DNA of 64,000 nucleotides from Notamacropus eugenii (Eukaryota; Chordata; Mammalia; Diprotodontia; Macropodidae): positions 432,443,877 to 432,507,876 of the forward strand of contig NC_092875.1 in NCBI RefSeq assembly GCF_028372415.1, given 5' to 3'. A program made the position numbers and the translations under genes. The first letter of the stretch is position 1. Each line of letters begins with the position of its first letter. Below are positions 9,968 to 22,108 of the stretch, piece by piece. The notes beneath the pieces are model-generated. The model was not told where the DNA came from and made no database searches. It worked only from the letters and a program-made list of their open reading frames with translations.

Positions 9968-11120
9968 ATGCCCCCAAAACAGAGATCCACTTTAAAAGCC
10001 AGGAAAAAGGCAATTATCATGAGCAAGAAGCATACCAAAAAAGCAAACACTAGAGAATACAAATTCAGAAACAGCATTGAGAATAGACTCATATCTGAAA
10101 CTGCAAAACAGAATATGAACTGGTCTCAAGTCCAAATGGCATTCTTAGAAGAGCTCAAGAATGATTTTAAAAGCCAAATTAAAGAGGTAAAAGAAAACTG
10201 GCCAATGATTTTAAAAATACGATTGGCAAAATGAAAAATTAATGCACTAAAGAGAACAGCTCCTTAAAAAGGAAAATTGGGCAAATGCATAAGGAAGCCC
10301 AAAACCTAACTGGGAAAACTGGACAAATGGGAAAAGGAAGTACAAAACCTAGCTGGAGGAAAATAACTCCTTAGAAGGAACAATTGGACAAATGGAAAAG
10401 AAAGTAAAAAAGTTAACTGAAGAAAAGCATTTATTAAAAATTAAAATTGGACAAGGAGAAGCTAATGACTCTATGAGATATTAAGAACCAGTCAAACAAA
10501 ATCTAAAGAATGAAAAAAATAGAAGAAAATGTAAAATATCTCATTGAAAAACAACTGACCTAGAAAATAGACCCAGGAGAAAAATCTAAGAATTATTGAC
10601 CTACTGGAAAGCTATAATGAAAAAAAAAAGAACCTGGGCAATATTTTCCAAGAAATCATCAAGGAAAACTGCCCTGAAGTCCTAAATACAGAGGACAAAA
10701 TAGTCATCAAAAGAAACTACCGATCACCCTTTGAAAGAGATTCCCAAATTGAAGATGCCAAGGAATATTATTGTCAAATTCCAGAACTATCAAGTTAAGG
10801 AGAAAATACTGCAAGCAGCCAGAAAGAAACAATTCAAATATCAAAGAACTACAGTCAGGATTACACAAGACCTTACAGCTTCTACATTAAAAAATTAGAG
10901 GGATTAGAATATGATATTCTGTAAGGCAAAGGAGGCTGGACTACAACCAAGGATCAATTACCCAGAAAAATTTAGTATAATATTTCAGACAAGGAGATGG
11001 ACATTCAGTGAAATATGGGATTTCCAGACCTTCCTAATGAAAAGACCAGAGCTCAGAGAAAATTTGATCTTCAAATACAAGACTCAAGAGAGGAATAAAA
11101 AGGTAAACAGGGGGGAAAAA
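9968..11120 (+). pseudogene. L1 ORF1, degraded
   Basis: L1 ORF1 encodes the RNA-binding chaperone that coats L1 RNA. The frame opens with MPPKQRSTLKARKKA at 9968 and stays open for 88 codons, covering the basic N-terminus and the start of the coiled coil (MNWSQVQMAFLEELKND). Frameshifts and stops follow. Recognisable later pieces are the NIFQEIIKENCPEVLN segment near 10640 and the C-terminal domain at 10911-11100 (AKEAGLQPRINYPEKFSII, WDFQTFLMKRPELRE). These align in order with the intact ORF1 at 62391-63479. Non-functional. Confidence 0.85.
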
Positions 11121-11700
11121 ACACTTGTTGTTCAATATGGGCAAACTGTTTACATCCCTATATGATAGGATGATACTTGTTAATCTTGAGAATTGCATAC
11201 TTATTATAACATTTAAAAGGCATATACACAGATGGAGGGAGTGGGTATAAATTGGCTGATGGGATGATAAAATATGCGATTAAAGGGTGCAAAGGGATTG
11301 TAACAGGACAAGAGAAAAGGAGGAGGCAGAAAAAGGTAAATTATATCACAGGAAGAGACACAAAAATATATTGGAGGAAAAGAGGGGAGAGAAAAATGAG
11401 TATTGTTTGAGATTTACTTTCATCTGATTCAGTGCAAGGAGGGAACAACATACTCAGTTATGTTTGTAAATCTAACTTGCCGTATGGACACTAGTAGGAG
11501 AAAGGGGAAAGCAAAGGAAGAGGAGGTTAAAAGAGAGGAAAGAAGTAGTAAGGGAAAAGGGGAATAAAAGGGAAGGGGGCTGATCAAAGGGAGAGAAGAC
11601 TGAGGGAGATGGTGGCAAAAAGTAAAACTATTGTGGAGGGGAAGGGAAAAAGAACAAATAAAAGCATTAATGGAGGGAAATAGGATGGAGAGAAAGACAC
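11121..11700 (+). mobile_element. L1 inter-ORF spacer
   Basis: Purine-rich sequence (GGGGAAAGCAAAGGAAGAGG and similar) between ORF1 and ORF2. It resembles the sequence downstream of ORF1 in the HAL1 element at 61.4-62.4 kb. The 94-codon minus-strand frame here is only the complement of the purine tract. Confidence 0.7.
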
Positions 11701-14700
11701 ATATAGTAGTCATAACTGTGAATGTGAAAAGGATGAACTATTGCATAAAACAGAGGTGGATAGCAGAATGAATTAAGAACCACAATCCTACAATATGTTG
11801 CTTACAAGAAACACATTTGAAACAGGGGAATACACACAAGGTAAAGGTAAAAGGTTGGAGAAGATTATATTATACTTCAGCTGATATAGAAGAATTAGAC
11901 AAAGCAAAAATATAAATAGATCTAATCAAAAGAGATAAGGAAAGAAACTACATAATGCTTAAAGGCACCACAGACAATGAGGGAATATCATTACTAAACA
12001 TATATGTACCAAGTGGTACATATCCAAATTCTCAGAGGAGAAGTTAAGGATATTACAGGAAGAAATAGATATCAAAACTATTCTAGTGGGGGACCTCAAC
12101 CTCCCCCTCTTTGAACTTGATAAATCTAACCTCAAAATAAACAAGAAAGAAGTTAAGGAGGTGAATAGAACTCTGAATAAGGTAGGTATGATAGATCTCT
12201 GGAGATAATTGAATGGGAATAGAAAGGAATATACCTTTTTCTTAGCAGTATGTGGCATATACACAAAAACTGACCATGTACTAGGGCATAAAAACCTCAC
12301 AATCCAGTGCAGAAAGGCAAAATCAATGCATCCTTTTCAGATCATAATGCAATAAAAATTATATATAATAAAGGGCCATGGAAAGATAGACCAAAAAATT
12401 AATTGGAAACTAAATAATCTAATACTAAAGAATGAGTGGGTTAAACAATAAATCATAGAAACAATCAATAACTTCATGCAAGATAATGACAATAATGAGA
12501 TAACCAATAAACTTATGAGATACTGCAAAAGCAGTTCTTAGGGGAAGTTTTATGTCCTAAGTTATATGAATAAAATAGAGAAAGAGGAGAGCAATGAATT
12601 GGGCATGCAGCTGAAATAGCTAGAAAAAGAACAAATTGAAAATCCCCAAGAAATACTAAATTAGAAATACTGAAAACCAAAGGAGAGATTAATAAAACTG
12701 AAATTAAGAAAACTATTGAACTAATAAATAAAACAAAGAGTTGGCTTTATAGAAAAAAAATAAAATTGAGAAATCGTTGGTCAACTGATTTAAAAAAAGA
12801 AAGAAAAAAAAACAAATTGCCAATATCAAAAATGAAAAGGGTAAACTTACCTCCAAAGAGAAGGAAATTAAAACAATAATTAGAAATTACTTTGCCCAAC
12901 TGTATTCCCATAAATTTGACAATCTAAGTGAAATTGTTGAATATAAATTGCCCAGATTAATAGAAGAGGAAGTTAAATACTTAAATAACCCCCATTTCAG
13001 AAAAAGAAATTGAACACACCCTATGAACTCCCTAGGAAAAAATCTCCAGAGCCAGATGGATTTACAAGTGATTTCTACCAAACATTTAAAGAACAGTTAA
13101 TTCCAATACTATATAGACTATCTAGGAAAACTGGCAAAGAAGGAGTCCTTTCAACTTATTTTAATGATACAAATATGGTTCTGATACCTAAATCAGGAAG
13201 AGTCAAAACAGAGAAAGAAAATTACAGACCAATTTCCCTAATGAATATCGATGCAAAAATTTTAAATAAAATATTAGCAAAAACATTACAGCAACTTACC
13301 ATAAGAATAATATGTTATGATGAGGTAGGATTTATATCAGGAATGCAAAGCTGGTTCAATATCAGAAAAACTATCAGGATTATTGATCATATCAACAACA
13401 AAACTAACAGAAATCATATGATTATCTCAATAGATGCAGAAAAAGTTTTTGACAAAATACAGCACCCATTCCTATCGAAAACACTGGAGAGCATAGGAAG
13501 ACAAGGAGCCTTCCTTAAAATAATAAGTAGTATCTACCTAAAACCTTCAATTAGCATTATATATAATGTGCACAAGCTGGATGCATTTCCAATAAGATCA
13601 GGGGTAAAGCAAAGATGTCCATTATCATCACTGTTATTCAGTACAGTACTAGAAATGTTAGCTTTAGCAATAAGAGAAGAAAAATAAATTAAAGGAATGA
13701 GAATAGGCAAAGAAGAAAATAAGTTATCACTCTTTACAGATGATATTGATGATAGACTTAAAGAAGCCTAGAGAATAAAGTAAAAAAAAAGTACTTGAAA
13801 CAATAAGCAACTCTGGCAACGTTGCAGGTTACAAAATAAGCCTACATAAATCATCTGCATTTCTATATATTACTAACAAAGCCCAACAGCAAAAGATAGA
13901 AAGTGAAATCCCATTTAAAGCTACGATAGACACTATAAAATATCTGGGAGCCTACCTGCCAAAACAAACCCAGGGACTATATCAACACAATTACGAAACA
14001 CTTTTTGCACAAATAAAGCCAGATCTAAGTAAGTGGAAAAACATCAGCTGCTCATAGATAGGCTGAGCTAATATAATAAAAATGACAATTCTACCTAAAT
14101 TAATTTACTTATTCAGTGCTATACTAATCATACTACCAGAGTTAGAAAAAATAATATCAAAATTCATCTGGAAGAAAAAAAGGTCCAGAATTTCAAGGGA
14201 ATTAATGAAAAGAAGTGCTAGGGAAGGTGGTCTAGCCCTACCAGATCTCAAATTGTATTATAAAGCAAGCAATCATCCAAACCACTTGGTACTGGCTAAG
14301 AAACAGAGGGGTAGACCAGTGGAATATGTTCTGTACTCAAGACATAGTAGTCAATGAATAGAGCAATCTACTGGTTGGTAAACCCAAGGACCCCAATTTC
14401 TGGGATAAGAGCTCACTGACAAAAACTGCTGGGAAGGCTGGATAGCAGTATAGTGGAAACTGGATGTAGAACAATGTCTGACACCATACCCAAGAATAAA
14501 ATGCAAGTGGATACATGATCTAGGCATCAAGGCTGATAATATAAACAAATTAGGGGAGCAAGGAATAGTGTATTTGTCAGCTTTATGGAGAATAGAGAAA
14601 TTTATGACCAAACAAGAGATAGAGAACATTATGAAATGCAAAATGGATAATTTTGATTACATTAAATTAAAAAGGTTTTGCACAAACAAAGTCAATGCAA

Positions 14701-15540
14701 CCAAGATTAGGAGGAAAGCAGAAAACTGGGAAAGAACTTTTGCAACTAGTGTCTGTGATAAAGGTCTCATTTCTAAAATATATAGAGAACTGAGTCAAAT
14801 GTGCAAGAATACAAGTCATTCCCCAATTGATAAATGGTCAAAGGATATGAACAGGTAGTTTTCAGAAGAAGAAATTAAAGCTATCTATAGTCATATTAAA
14901 AAATGCTCTAAATAGCTATTGAGTAGAGAGATGCAAATCAAAACAACTCTGAGGTACCACATCACACTTATCAGATTGCCTAGTATGACAAAACAGAAAG
15001 ATGATAAATGTTGGAGAAGATGTAGGAGAGTTGGAACACTAATTTGTTGTTAGTGGAGCTGTGATCCAATTCAATCATTCTGGAGAGCAATTTGGAACTA
15101 GGTCCAAAGGGCTCCAAAAAAATGTGCATACTTTGACCCAGCACAATCACTTCTAGGTCTCTATTCCAAAGAGATCATAAAAATGGAAAAATTTCCCAGG
15201 TACAAAAATATTTATAGCAGCTCTTTTTGTGGCGGCTAAGAACTGAAAACTGAGGGGATACCCATTAATTGGCTGAACAAGTTGTGGTATATGAATGTAA
15301 TGGAATACTATTGTGCTATAAGAAATGATGAACAGTTGGACTTCAGAAAAACCTGGAAAGACTTATGTGAAGTGATGCTGAGTGAAAGGAGCAGAACCAG
15401 GAGAACATTATACACAGTAACAGTCACAGTGTGCGAGGACTGTTTCTGATAGACTAATTCCTTCACAGCAGGGCAAGGACCTAAAATTTTCCTAAAGGAC
15501 TCGAGGCAAAGTGCCATCCACATCCAGAGAAAGAGCTATG
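11701..15540 (+). pseudogene. L1 ORF2 (endonuclease and reverse transcriptase), degraded
   Basis: L1 ORF2 nicks target DNA and copies L1 RNA at the nick. The endonuclease motif NPTICCLQETHLKQ is readable at 11784-11825 and the catalytic SDH motif (FSDHNAIK) at 12334-12357. The longest surviving frame, 13010-13687 (225 codons), holds reverse transcriptase blocks: [41 protein letters not shown] and [15 protein letters not shown]. The active-site box reads SLFTDDI at 13727-13747, with Thr where the family has Ala. Later pieces are MTILPKLIYLFSAIL, KFIWKKKR and GGLALPDLKLYYKA (14082-14265), then GTPLLVVSGA-like and 3' domain remnants. Numerous stops and frameshifts make the element immobile. Confidence 0.9.
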
Positions 15541-15802
15541 GAATCAGAACACAGAATGGAGACTATTTTTCTCCTGTTATGTTTTGTTTTGGTTTGATTC
15601 TTCTCATGGTTTCTCCCATTTTAAAAAATTCTTCTATGCAACATGACTAATGTGAAAATGTGTTTAATAAGAATGTATGTGTAGAACCCATATAAAATTG
15701 CATTCCATCTCAGGGAGGGAGGGAAGAGAGAGGAGGAGAAAATTTAAGACTTAGGGAAGTGATTGTTGAAAACTGAAAACAAATAAATTAACGTTTTTAA
15801 AG
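15541..15802 (+). mobile_element. L1 3' UTR and end of element
   Basis: Typical marsupial L1 3' end: TATGGAATCAGAACACAGAATG, ATGACTAATGTGAAAATGTG, GGGAGGGAGGGAAGAG and finally GATTGTTGAAAACTGAAAAC with AAATAAATTAACG. The poly(A) tail has decayed. A possible target duplication (AAAGTT near 8938 and near 15799) is too weak to claim. Confidence 0.85.
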
Positions 15803-16448
15803 TTGTTTACTGCCTTATAGTTGCTTCCTATTCTCTTTGCTAAAAATCAAAACATTTGCTCAAAGAAAACAGAAATAAAATAAAAAATTAAACAGCTCTT
15901 CCCATCTTTCTGTTGACAATTATCATTATCCCATCCATCTAGACAAAGGTCCATCCTTTTTCTTCCGATGCAACTTTTTTCTCCCAACATCACTAAAAAC
16001 CTACCTTTCTGTTGTCTTTTGTCTACCACACCAGTCTCATTCTTAGTTTTGCATTCTTATTTTTACAGGGCTATGGCACACTCTTGTACTAACCTTCTGT
16101 TTCCTGATCTTGCTTCCATTTTCTGTATATTCCTATTTAAAACAAATCATCTTGAGTCAATATCCTTTACAGAATGAGACCACACAATCCTACTTCTCTA
16201 ATCTCTGAGCTCTTAGTACTGTTCCTTTGAAATCTAGAGTATATGTTATACTGCTCCTGGCTTTCCCAATGTATCATTTGCTTCTTTCCAAGGCCTTCAT
16301 CCTTTCTACTATTTATTCTTCTTGGGTGGAATGAGGTCAAGAATATTAATTCCCCTTGTTGCTTCCTTTACCTTTTGAAAAATGACATTATTGGCAAGGC
16401 AAGGAAAAATTTTTATCAATTGTTAAGTTTATTTTTATGATAAACAGA
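15803..16448. other. No recognised feature
   Basis: AT-rich sequence after the L1. Parts are pyrimidine-rich on the + strand and might be an old L2 relic, but I cannot align it. Open frames of 60-69 codons here show no family resemblance. Confidence 0.4.
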
Positions 16449-16449
16449 A

Positions 16450-16790
16450 TGGAATAATATATGGGGAACTTGCCTTGGAGCCAGGAAGACCATGGTTCAA
16501 GTCCTAGGCCTGATTCTTATTAGCTGTATGACCTTGGGCAAGTCATTTAATCTCCTCAGGTTGCAGTTTTTTGATCTGTAAAATGAAAGTTTTAGACTAG
16601 ATGGTTTTTGATGTCCCTTCCAACTCTAGGCTGATTTTTCTCATGCCAATATGACCTTGGGCAAGTTACTTAATGTATCGGTGCTATAGGCAACTTGCTG
16701 AGACTTTAAGTTGCAGAAAAGGTGTTGACTTTCACTGGTAAAGGGAGTTTCCTCTTCCAGTAGTTCCCTACAGCAATGAAATTATAGGAA
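16450..16790 (+). repeat. MIR-type SINE plus SINE-tail fragment
   Basis: GCCTTGGAGCCAGGAAGACC, GTATGACCTTGGGCAAGTC, TTGATCTGTAAAATGAAAG and TTCCAACTCTAGGCTGA form a forward MIR to about 16640. A second fragment follows: ATATGACCTTGGGCAAGTTAC, then a GGCAACTTGCTGAGACTTTAAG and GGGAGTTTCCTCTTCCAG tail of a different SINE type. Confidence 0.75.
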
Positions 16791-17222
16791 CAGTTGACAG
16801 ATTCTTATTGCTATTGTTATTTTAATAGTGGGAGAGCCCCATGTAGTTGACATTCCTCATCATTACTATATCATGCTTTCACTGGTGCTGTAGCATATCT
16901 AGCTACTTCCAAAGTTTGTTGTCTATTTCCTTCTACATGGTGAGTAGTATGTAGTATATAGTAAATTTAACTTGTCTCCCCCTCGCTCCATTTATTCTCA
17001 TCCAAATTGTTTACCATAACGCTCATTGCTCTGGTTTTTGGAATTCCAAATATTAGTGTATTTTTTTGATAAGCAATGTTACTTGACTACTCCCTTGATT
17101 TCACCTTTCTTTCCCATAAATTATGCCTGCAGTTTCCATATTTTAGCAATAAATCCCTTACTGTTGTCTCAGTGACAGTTCTAAAGTCATTAACATCTTT
17201 ATTTCACTATCTCTTTGTTATC
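16791..17222. other. No recognised feature
   Basis: Unique AT-rich sequence. A 63-codon frame at 17076 runs into the SINE that follows and is not a gene. Confidence 0.45.
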
Positions 17223-17223
17223 T

Positions 17224-17474
17224 TTGTTGTTGTCGTTCAGTCATTTCAATCATATCTAACTCTGTGACCCCATTTGAGGTTTCCTTGGCAAAGATACTGG
17301 AGTGGCTTGCCATTTCCTTATCCAGCTCACTTTACAGATAAGGAAACTGAGGCAAACAGGGAAAGTGACTTACCCAGGGTCACATAGCTAGTAAGTATCT
17401 GAGGTCAGATTTGAACTCAGGAAGATAAGTCTTACTGACTCCCAGCCCAACACTGTACCACCTAGCTGCCTCAC
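17224..17474 (-). repeat. CORE-SINE with BovB-type tail, reverse, full length
   Basis: From TTGTTGTTGTCGTTCAGTC through GTGACCCCATTTGAGG, CAGATAAGGAAACTGAGGC and GTCACATAGCTAGTAAG to the head CACTGTACCACCTAGCTGCC. One of the best-preserved copies in the window. Confidence 0.92.
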
Positions 17475-17794
17475 CTTTGTTTCTTACCCACAGATAGTTC
17501 ATTCATTTGTGGATCAGTCATCTGAAGTTATGGATTATATGGCTCTTTCTAGAATATTGTCTCCTGGAATTATCAGACCTCTCCACTGTTACTGTTTCAT
17601 GTCATATCTGCTACTTTCTGTGGCATTTAGCTTAGAGTTTTAATGTGATCAATTGTCTTTCTCCAAACCATTACATTTTCAGTTTAGAACTTCCTTGATG
17701 AGACTCTAAAATTTCTAGACAAATATATATTTTATGGCCTCTTATTAAATAATGTTTTTATAGGGGGAAAAAAGAGGCTGCTACTAACCATCGA

Positions 17795-17955
17795 ATGAAT
17801 TCAGGAAACAGAGCTTCTAATTATAGCTCTGCCACAAACTATGTGGCTGGGAACAAATCATTTTAACTTTTATGTACCTCAGTTTGCCCATGTGTAAAAT
17901 AAGGAGCTGGACCAGAAGGTCTCATGTGTTTCACGATAACATGCTATGATTAAAA
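17795..17955 (+). repeat. MIR-type SINE
   Basis: GGAAACAGAGCTTCTAATTA, GCCACAAACTATGTGGCTGG, CCTCAGTTTGCCCATGTG and AAATAAGGAGCTGGACCAGA are MIR blocks in forward order. Confidence 0.75.
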
Positions 17956-18608
17956 GATTCTCTCATACCCAGCTAATAAAACTACAAAAATCCTGCCCCA
18001 TGTCTGAAATGTGGAGCCTTAATGACCAATCCCAACTCCTTACCTGTTTTAAAGTTATGTTAATTTATCAAGGAATATTTACATTATTAGCAGACTTCTC
18101 AGAGTCACCATAGAACACTGCATTTACACATCACTCTCACTTCTACTGAAAACTTTCCCTTGAAGGATTTAGTTACTCACTTGCTAAAGATCAATTACTT
18201 ACAATGTTAAGGATTATATTCATTCTGATCTAAGTGGAGAAAAGACAAAAGGCAAAGGAGAAGAAGCCACAGGAAGAATAAGAGAAAAGCCCCCTACCAG
18301 CTGTCTCTTTTATCTTTCCTGGCAAATGTATCACCCATATATAAACCACTCTGGTGTAACACTTGAACTCTTATTGTTACTGGAAAATTTAAATTGGAAA
18401 TATAATGTTTCCAGCTAAGCCTTGGTGAAAAGACAGCACAAACCCATTGAGATTCTCTACATTTTCTTAGACTAGATAAGGATTGTAGAATATTTACTTT
18501 GCCATTATAAAATGCATTGAACTGTACCTGTGTTATACTTAGTATCTTTACTGCAGTGAATGAGAATCAGGATTCAATCTTAGCTTTAAGCATTATTGTA
18601 TTATATGT
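17956..18608. other. No recognised feature
   Basis: Unique sequence between two SINEs. Nothing resembling an exon, RNA gene or repeat was seen. Confidence 0.45.
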
Positions 18609-18611
18609 AGT

Positions 18612-18930
18612 AGGGACAGCTGGGTGGTGCAGTGGATAGAGCACCAGTGCAGGAGTCAGGAGGACCTGAGTTCAAATCTCACCTCAGACACTTGACACTC
18701 ACTAACTGTGTGACCTTGGGCAAGTCCCTTAACCCCAATTGCCTCATCCTGGGTCATCTCCAGTCATCCTGATGAATGTCTGGTCACTGGATTCAGATGA
18801 CTCTGGAGAAGAAGTGAGGCTGGTGACCTGCACAGCCCTCCCTCACTCAAAACAAAGTCAAGTGCAACTCATGTCATTATTTCTCTGATGGCATGGTCTT
18901 CTTCAGCAACAAAGGACGAACACACATTAT
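18612..18930 (+). repeat. tRNA-derived SINE with RTE-type tail
   Basis: Head GGGACAGCTGGGTGGTGCAG and GTGTGACCTTGGGCAAGTCC, then a middle part absent from the BovB-tailed SINEs (TGGATTCAGATGACTCTGG, GAGGCTGGTGACCTGCACAG), and a tail TGGTCTTCTTCAGCAACAAA followed by GGACGAAC. The tail matches the 3' end of the RTE-like LINE copy at 42610. A reverse copy lies at 43691-44004. Confidence 0.88.
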
Positions 18931-18944
18931 AGGTAATGGTGAAT

Positions 18945-19250
18945 CACTGAGTCTCAGAGTTGGAAGTGACCTCTGAGGCTTTTCAGTGCAAACCATACTT
19001 GAACAAAAATCTCTTCTACAATATCCTCAGCAAGGGATTATCTAGACTTTATCTGAAAACTTCCAGTCAAGGGAAACCTGCTGCTGTCTGGATTGTTCTA
19101 ATTGCTAGGCAGTTTTTCTTGGATGAAATTTAAATCTGCCTCTGTGTAATGTCCACCTAAAATTCGTAGATCCATCCTCCAAAGCCCAACAAAATAAATC
19201 TAATCCCTCTTCCCCACAGCAGCCTTTTAATTTATGTATTTTTTAATGTT
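18945..19250 (-). repeat. CR1/L3 LINE, 3' end
   Basis: CTCAGAGTTGGAAGTGACCTC, ATCTGAAAACTTCCAGTCAAG, CTAATTGCTAGGCAGTTTTTC and AATAAATCTAATCCCTCTTCC follow the order of the L3 3' end read in reverse. Confidence 0.75.
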
Positions 19251-20165
19251 ATTGCTTTTTTTACTTCTCTTCTTCTAGTCCTTCACTTCTGTTTATTTGT
19301 ATTCCAAATACATTGTTTTCTCTTTTACTTTTTTCCACTGCAGATTCCAGTTTTTCCTTTCTGCTCATTATTTTTTTAATTATTACACAGGCCATAAATT
19401 CTATTCTCACAATTTTCATTTCTCTTTTGAACCACTCAGGAATAGTGTGTTGAGATTTTATGTTCCCAAATTCCACAGTTTTTTTTTTTCTCATCAAATA
19501 TAGGATCATTTTCCTTTGCTGTGCATTTATTTTTTATTTATTCATAGATGTCTGAACTCATTAACTAGATCTGGAGGCCATATTTCTTTCTGCTGTTAAT
19601 GTTTTCCCTGTTGACTTATCTGCTTATATTCAAGGTGTTTGAGTTTTCTTCTTCCTGAGATCTTTAATAATTTTAATCTTTTCCCCCATTATTTTCCCCT
19701 ATTGTTCACTTTCTGACTCTCTGACTTACTTCCCTCTGATGGTGGTTGTCTTGGAGATTGAATCTCAAAGCATCTCATCTTCCTTCCATGCTGATCAATT
19801 CATGGTACACCAGCCTAGATCTCTGCCCCGAGTGGTTTTTGGATGGACAGAACTAGCCGCAAGGAAAAATTATTCATCTATGCTAAAGGAGTAGTTTCAA
19901 AATGGAAAAGGAATCTTTCCATCACTATTGCACTTGGCGGGGAAAGCACTCCCTCTGAAATATTCAGAAATATGAATCAGATGTGTAAAATATAACACAT
20001 AATATACTTCTCCCTTCACTTTTAAGAACAAGATTTTTTTCCCCTTGGCATAAAATATCTGCAATTGGAGTATGTAGGAAAATTGGCAGCATTTCCATGG
20101 TTGTACGAAAATATTTTCCTATGTGATTTGGAAAATCCAAATGATGCTAAGAATAGCCCAAGACA
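19251..20165. other. No firmly recognised feature; T-rich part may be old LINE
   Basis: The stretch 19250-19500 is T-rich with an open minus-strand frame of 82 codons (19261-19509). It has a faint look of degraded L1 ORF1 in reverse (lysine- and glutamate-rich), but no block aligns convincingly. The remainder is unique. Confidence 0.35.
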
Positions 20166-20171
20166 GATACC

Positions 20172-20345
20172 CTAGGATTGTAGATCCAGGGCCAGCCCTG
20201 GAGTCTGAAAGATCTGAATTCGAGTCCTGCCTTTAACAAGATTGACTGAGTGGCCCTCAAGTAGACATTTAATCTCTCAGTGACAGATAGCTGATCTACC
20301 TCATTGGTGGGAGTTAGCACCCTGAGAATAACAATGAATGAAATC
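20172..20345 (+). repeat. SINE fragment (tRNA-derived)
   Basis: GGGCCAGCCCTGGAGTCTGA, AGATCTGAATTCGAGTCCTGC, AGTAGACATTTAATCTCTCAG and TCATTGGTGGGAGTTAGCACC. The last block resembles the tail seen at 16700-16770. Confidence 0.6.
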
Positions 20346-21520
20346 GCTTTCCATCTATCTGATCACACCGCCTGGGGCTATTTGCTAGATGTATACTCTA
20401 GAGTTCTACATTTTGGTTAGGTATTTGTAGAATATGGTAGGGCTAAAATAAAATGTGATAAGTAAGGCACAGAACAAATAGGGTGTGAGAAGACAAATAC
20501 ATCACTAGAATCAGAAACCCACGTTTTATAGCAGTAGTTAAACATGCTGCCTTACCAAAAGTAAAATGGAAAATCTGATTCATCTAACTGGTCCTTGGTT
20601 ATTCCATAAATCTCAGTATTACATCATATTATTCTCTTTTACTGTAAAAGCATTTTGGTATTTTTAGGACACTGTCAGCTGATATTTTCAGAGAATTAGT
20701 CATTGCCTATCTATGCTTAATATTATGAAGTCTTTCAACAATGTCACTGACTACACAGTGAAAAAGAAAGAAAGGAAATGAATATTGTGACTATAATAGT
20801 TCAGTCTATATATGGGAAAAATGGATCATTTATGATTTATGTATTCTCACTTTTTTTAGTCATTTGCCTCTTTCTGATGAAAGTTGATGGGAAAAAGTTT
20901 AAATATAGTGTTTAGTCCATTGTAGGTATTCAAAATTTTTTGGTTTATTTTAATTTAGGTAATTTCAACTCTCTGGACCGGATGAAAAAAAGGAAAATAA
21001 GCTAAAATGGGCAACTATGACTTTTTTGATCTGATAAATTAGACATCACTCTGTCAGAGTACTTCATATACCTTACTTACAGGGAATATCCTCCAGCCCC
21101 TTTGAACAGTCTTTGTAGTCTTGTTTTAGACATGGTCCTAAGACGTTTGATTCTACATCCTAGATCCATGATTCTTTGATTCCTACTAGTCCCCAGGAAT
21201 GCCTTTGTTGGGCTCCCTTTAAGAAGCCAGAGCCCTCAGAGCTGAGAGCTTGGACAGGCTAATGATGTTTGAGGAAGTAAGCTTCAATCCTCTTCAGACA
21301 CATATTTGTATGTTGGGTGCTGATGCTACTTGATAAACACTTGTTACTTTAAATAATTGATCTCCCTAGTAGATTATGGAAAGAATAGAATAGCTTGAGA
21401 ACTTCAGAACAGCCTTGGAGATTAGACCCTCTTTAAGGCATGGAGAGGAGACTGGATAAAGGCACAGTGAAATGGGGTGGGGAGGGGAAGGAGATATAAA
21501 AATGCCAAATTCTGGTATCC
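20346..21520. other. No recognised feature
   Basis: About 1.2 kb of unique AT-rich sequence without a repeat or exon I can support. Confidence 0.45.
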
Positions 21521-21524
21521 AATA

Positions 21525-21740
21525 ATAGCTCACGTTTATATAACACTTAGAAAAATGTGTGTGTGTGTATGTTTGTGATTTATATCTGGAAGGAACCTTA
21601 GAACTCATGTAGTTCATTTTACAAGAAACTGAGGCCCAGAGAAAAGTATGACTTGCTCATGGCCACATAGCCAGTAAATATAACAGGCAGTACTTGAAAG
21701 CAATTCTTTATTCTTCAGAGCAATATATTTACTGTCCACC
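21525..21740 (-). repeat. MIR-type SINE, reverse, with (GT)n
   Basis: ATAGCTCACGTTTATATAAC, a (GT)n run at 21557-21570, then CTGGAAGGAACCTTAGAACTC, AAGAAACTGAGGCCCAGAG and TGGCCACATAGCCAGTAAA. Old copy. Confidence 0.65.
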
Positions 21741-21989
21741 AAGATAATTTATTCAGGAAAGCTCTATATTGATCAGTAATTGTAAAAACTATATACAAGT
21801 AAAATAATTATTTGGACAAAACAGAAAAGAAAAAAATTTTAATGCTCAAGTATATTTTTCTTTCAAGTAATTTTATTTCTTATTTGCTCAAAGAGGGATA
21901 GTGGGAAACATAAACCGAGTGCTTATTAATTGAAAAAATAAAAACAATGAACTTTTAAAAACAATTTTAAAAATACTTTGAGGGATTAG

Positions 21990-22108
21990 TAGATACTGAC
22001 TTTACTTTTTAATAGAAAAATAAATGTTTTACTTTATAATAGACAATAATAAAATTTTATTTTATAATAGAAAAATTTATTTTATAATGGAAAATAATGG
22101 AAAAATAA
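21990..22108. repeat. Imperfect AT-rich tandem repeat
   Basis: About four degenerate units, each opening with AATAGAAAAAT or AATAGACAATA and closing with TTTTATTTTAT, follow one another. The unit length drifts between about 20 and 30 bases. Confidence 0.6.

Noticed and set aside
11429..11713. 94-codon Ser/Leu/Phe-rich minus-strand frame
   Set aside because: It is the complement of the purine-rich spacer between L1 ORF1 and ORF2.
8938..15821. Target duplication AAAGTT... around the L1
   Set aside because: Only a short, gapped match. It cannot be told from chance after so much decay.
18612..18700. tRNA-like SINE heads as possible tRNA genes (here and in the other SINEs)
   Set aside because: They keep only promoter-like parts, do not fold as a tRNA and continue into SINE bodies.
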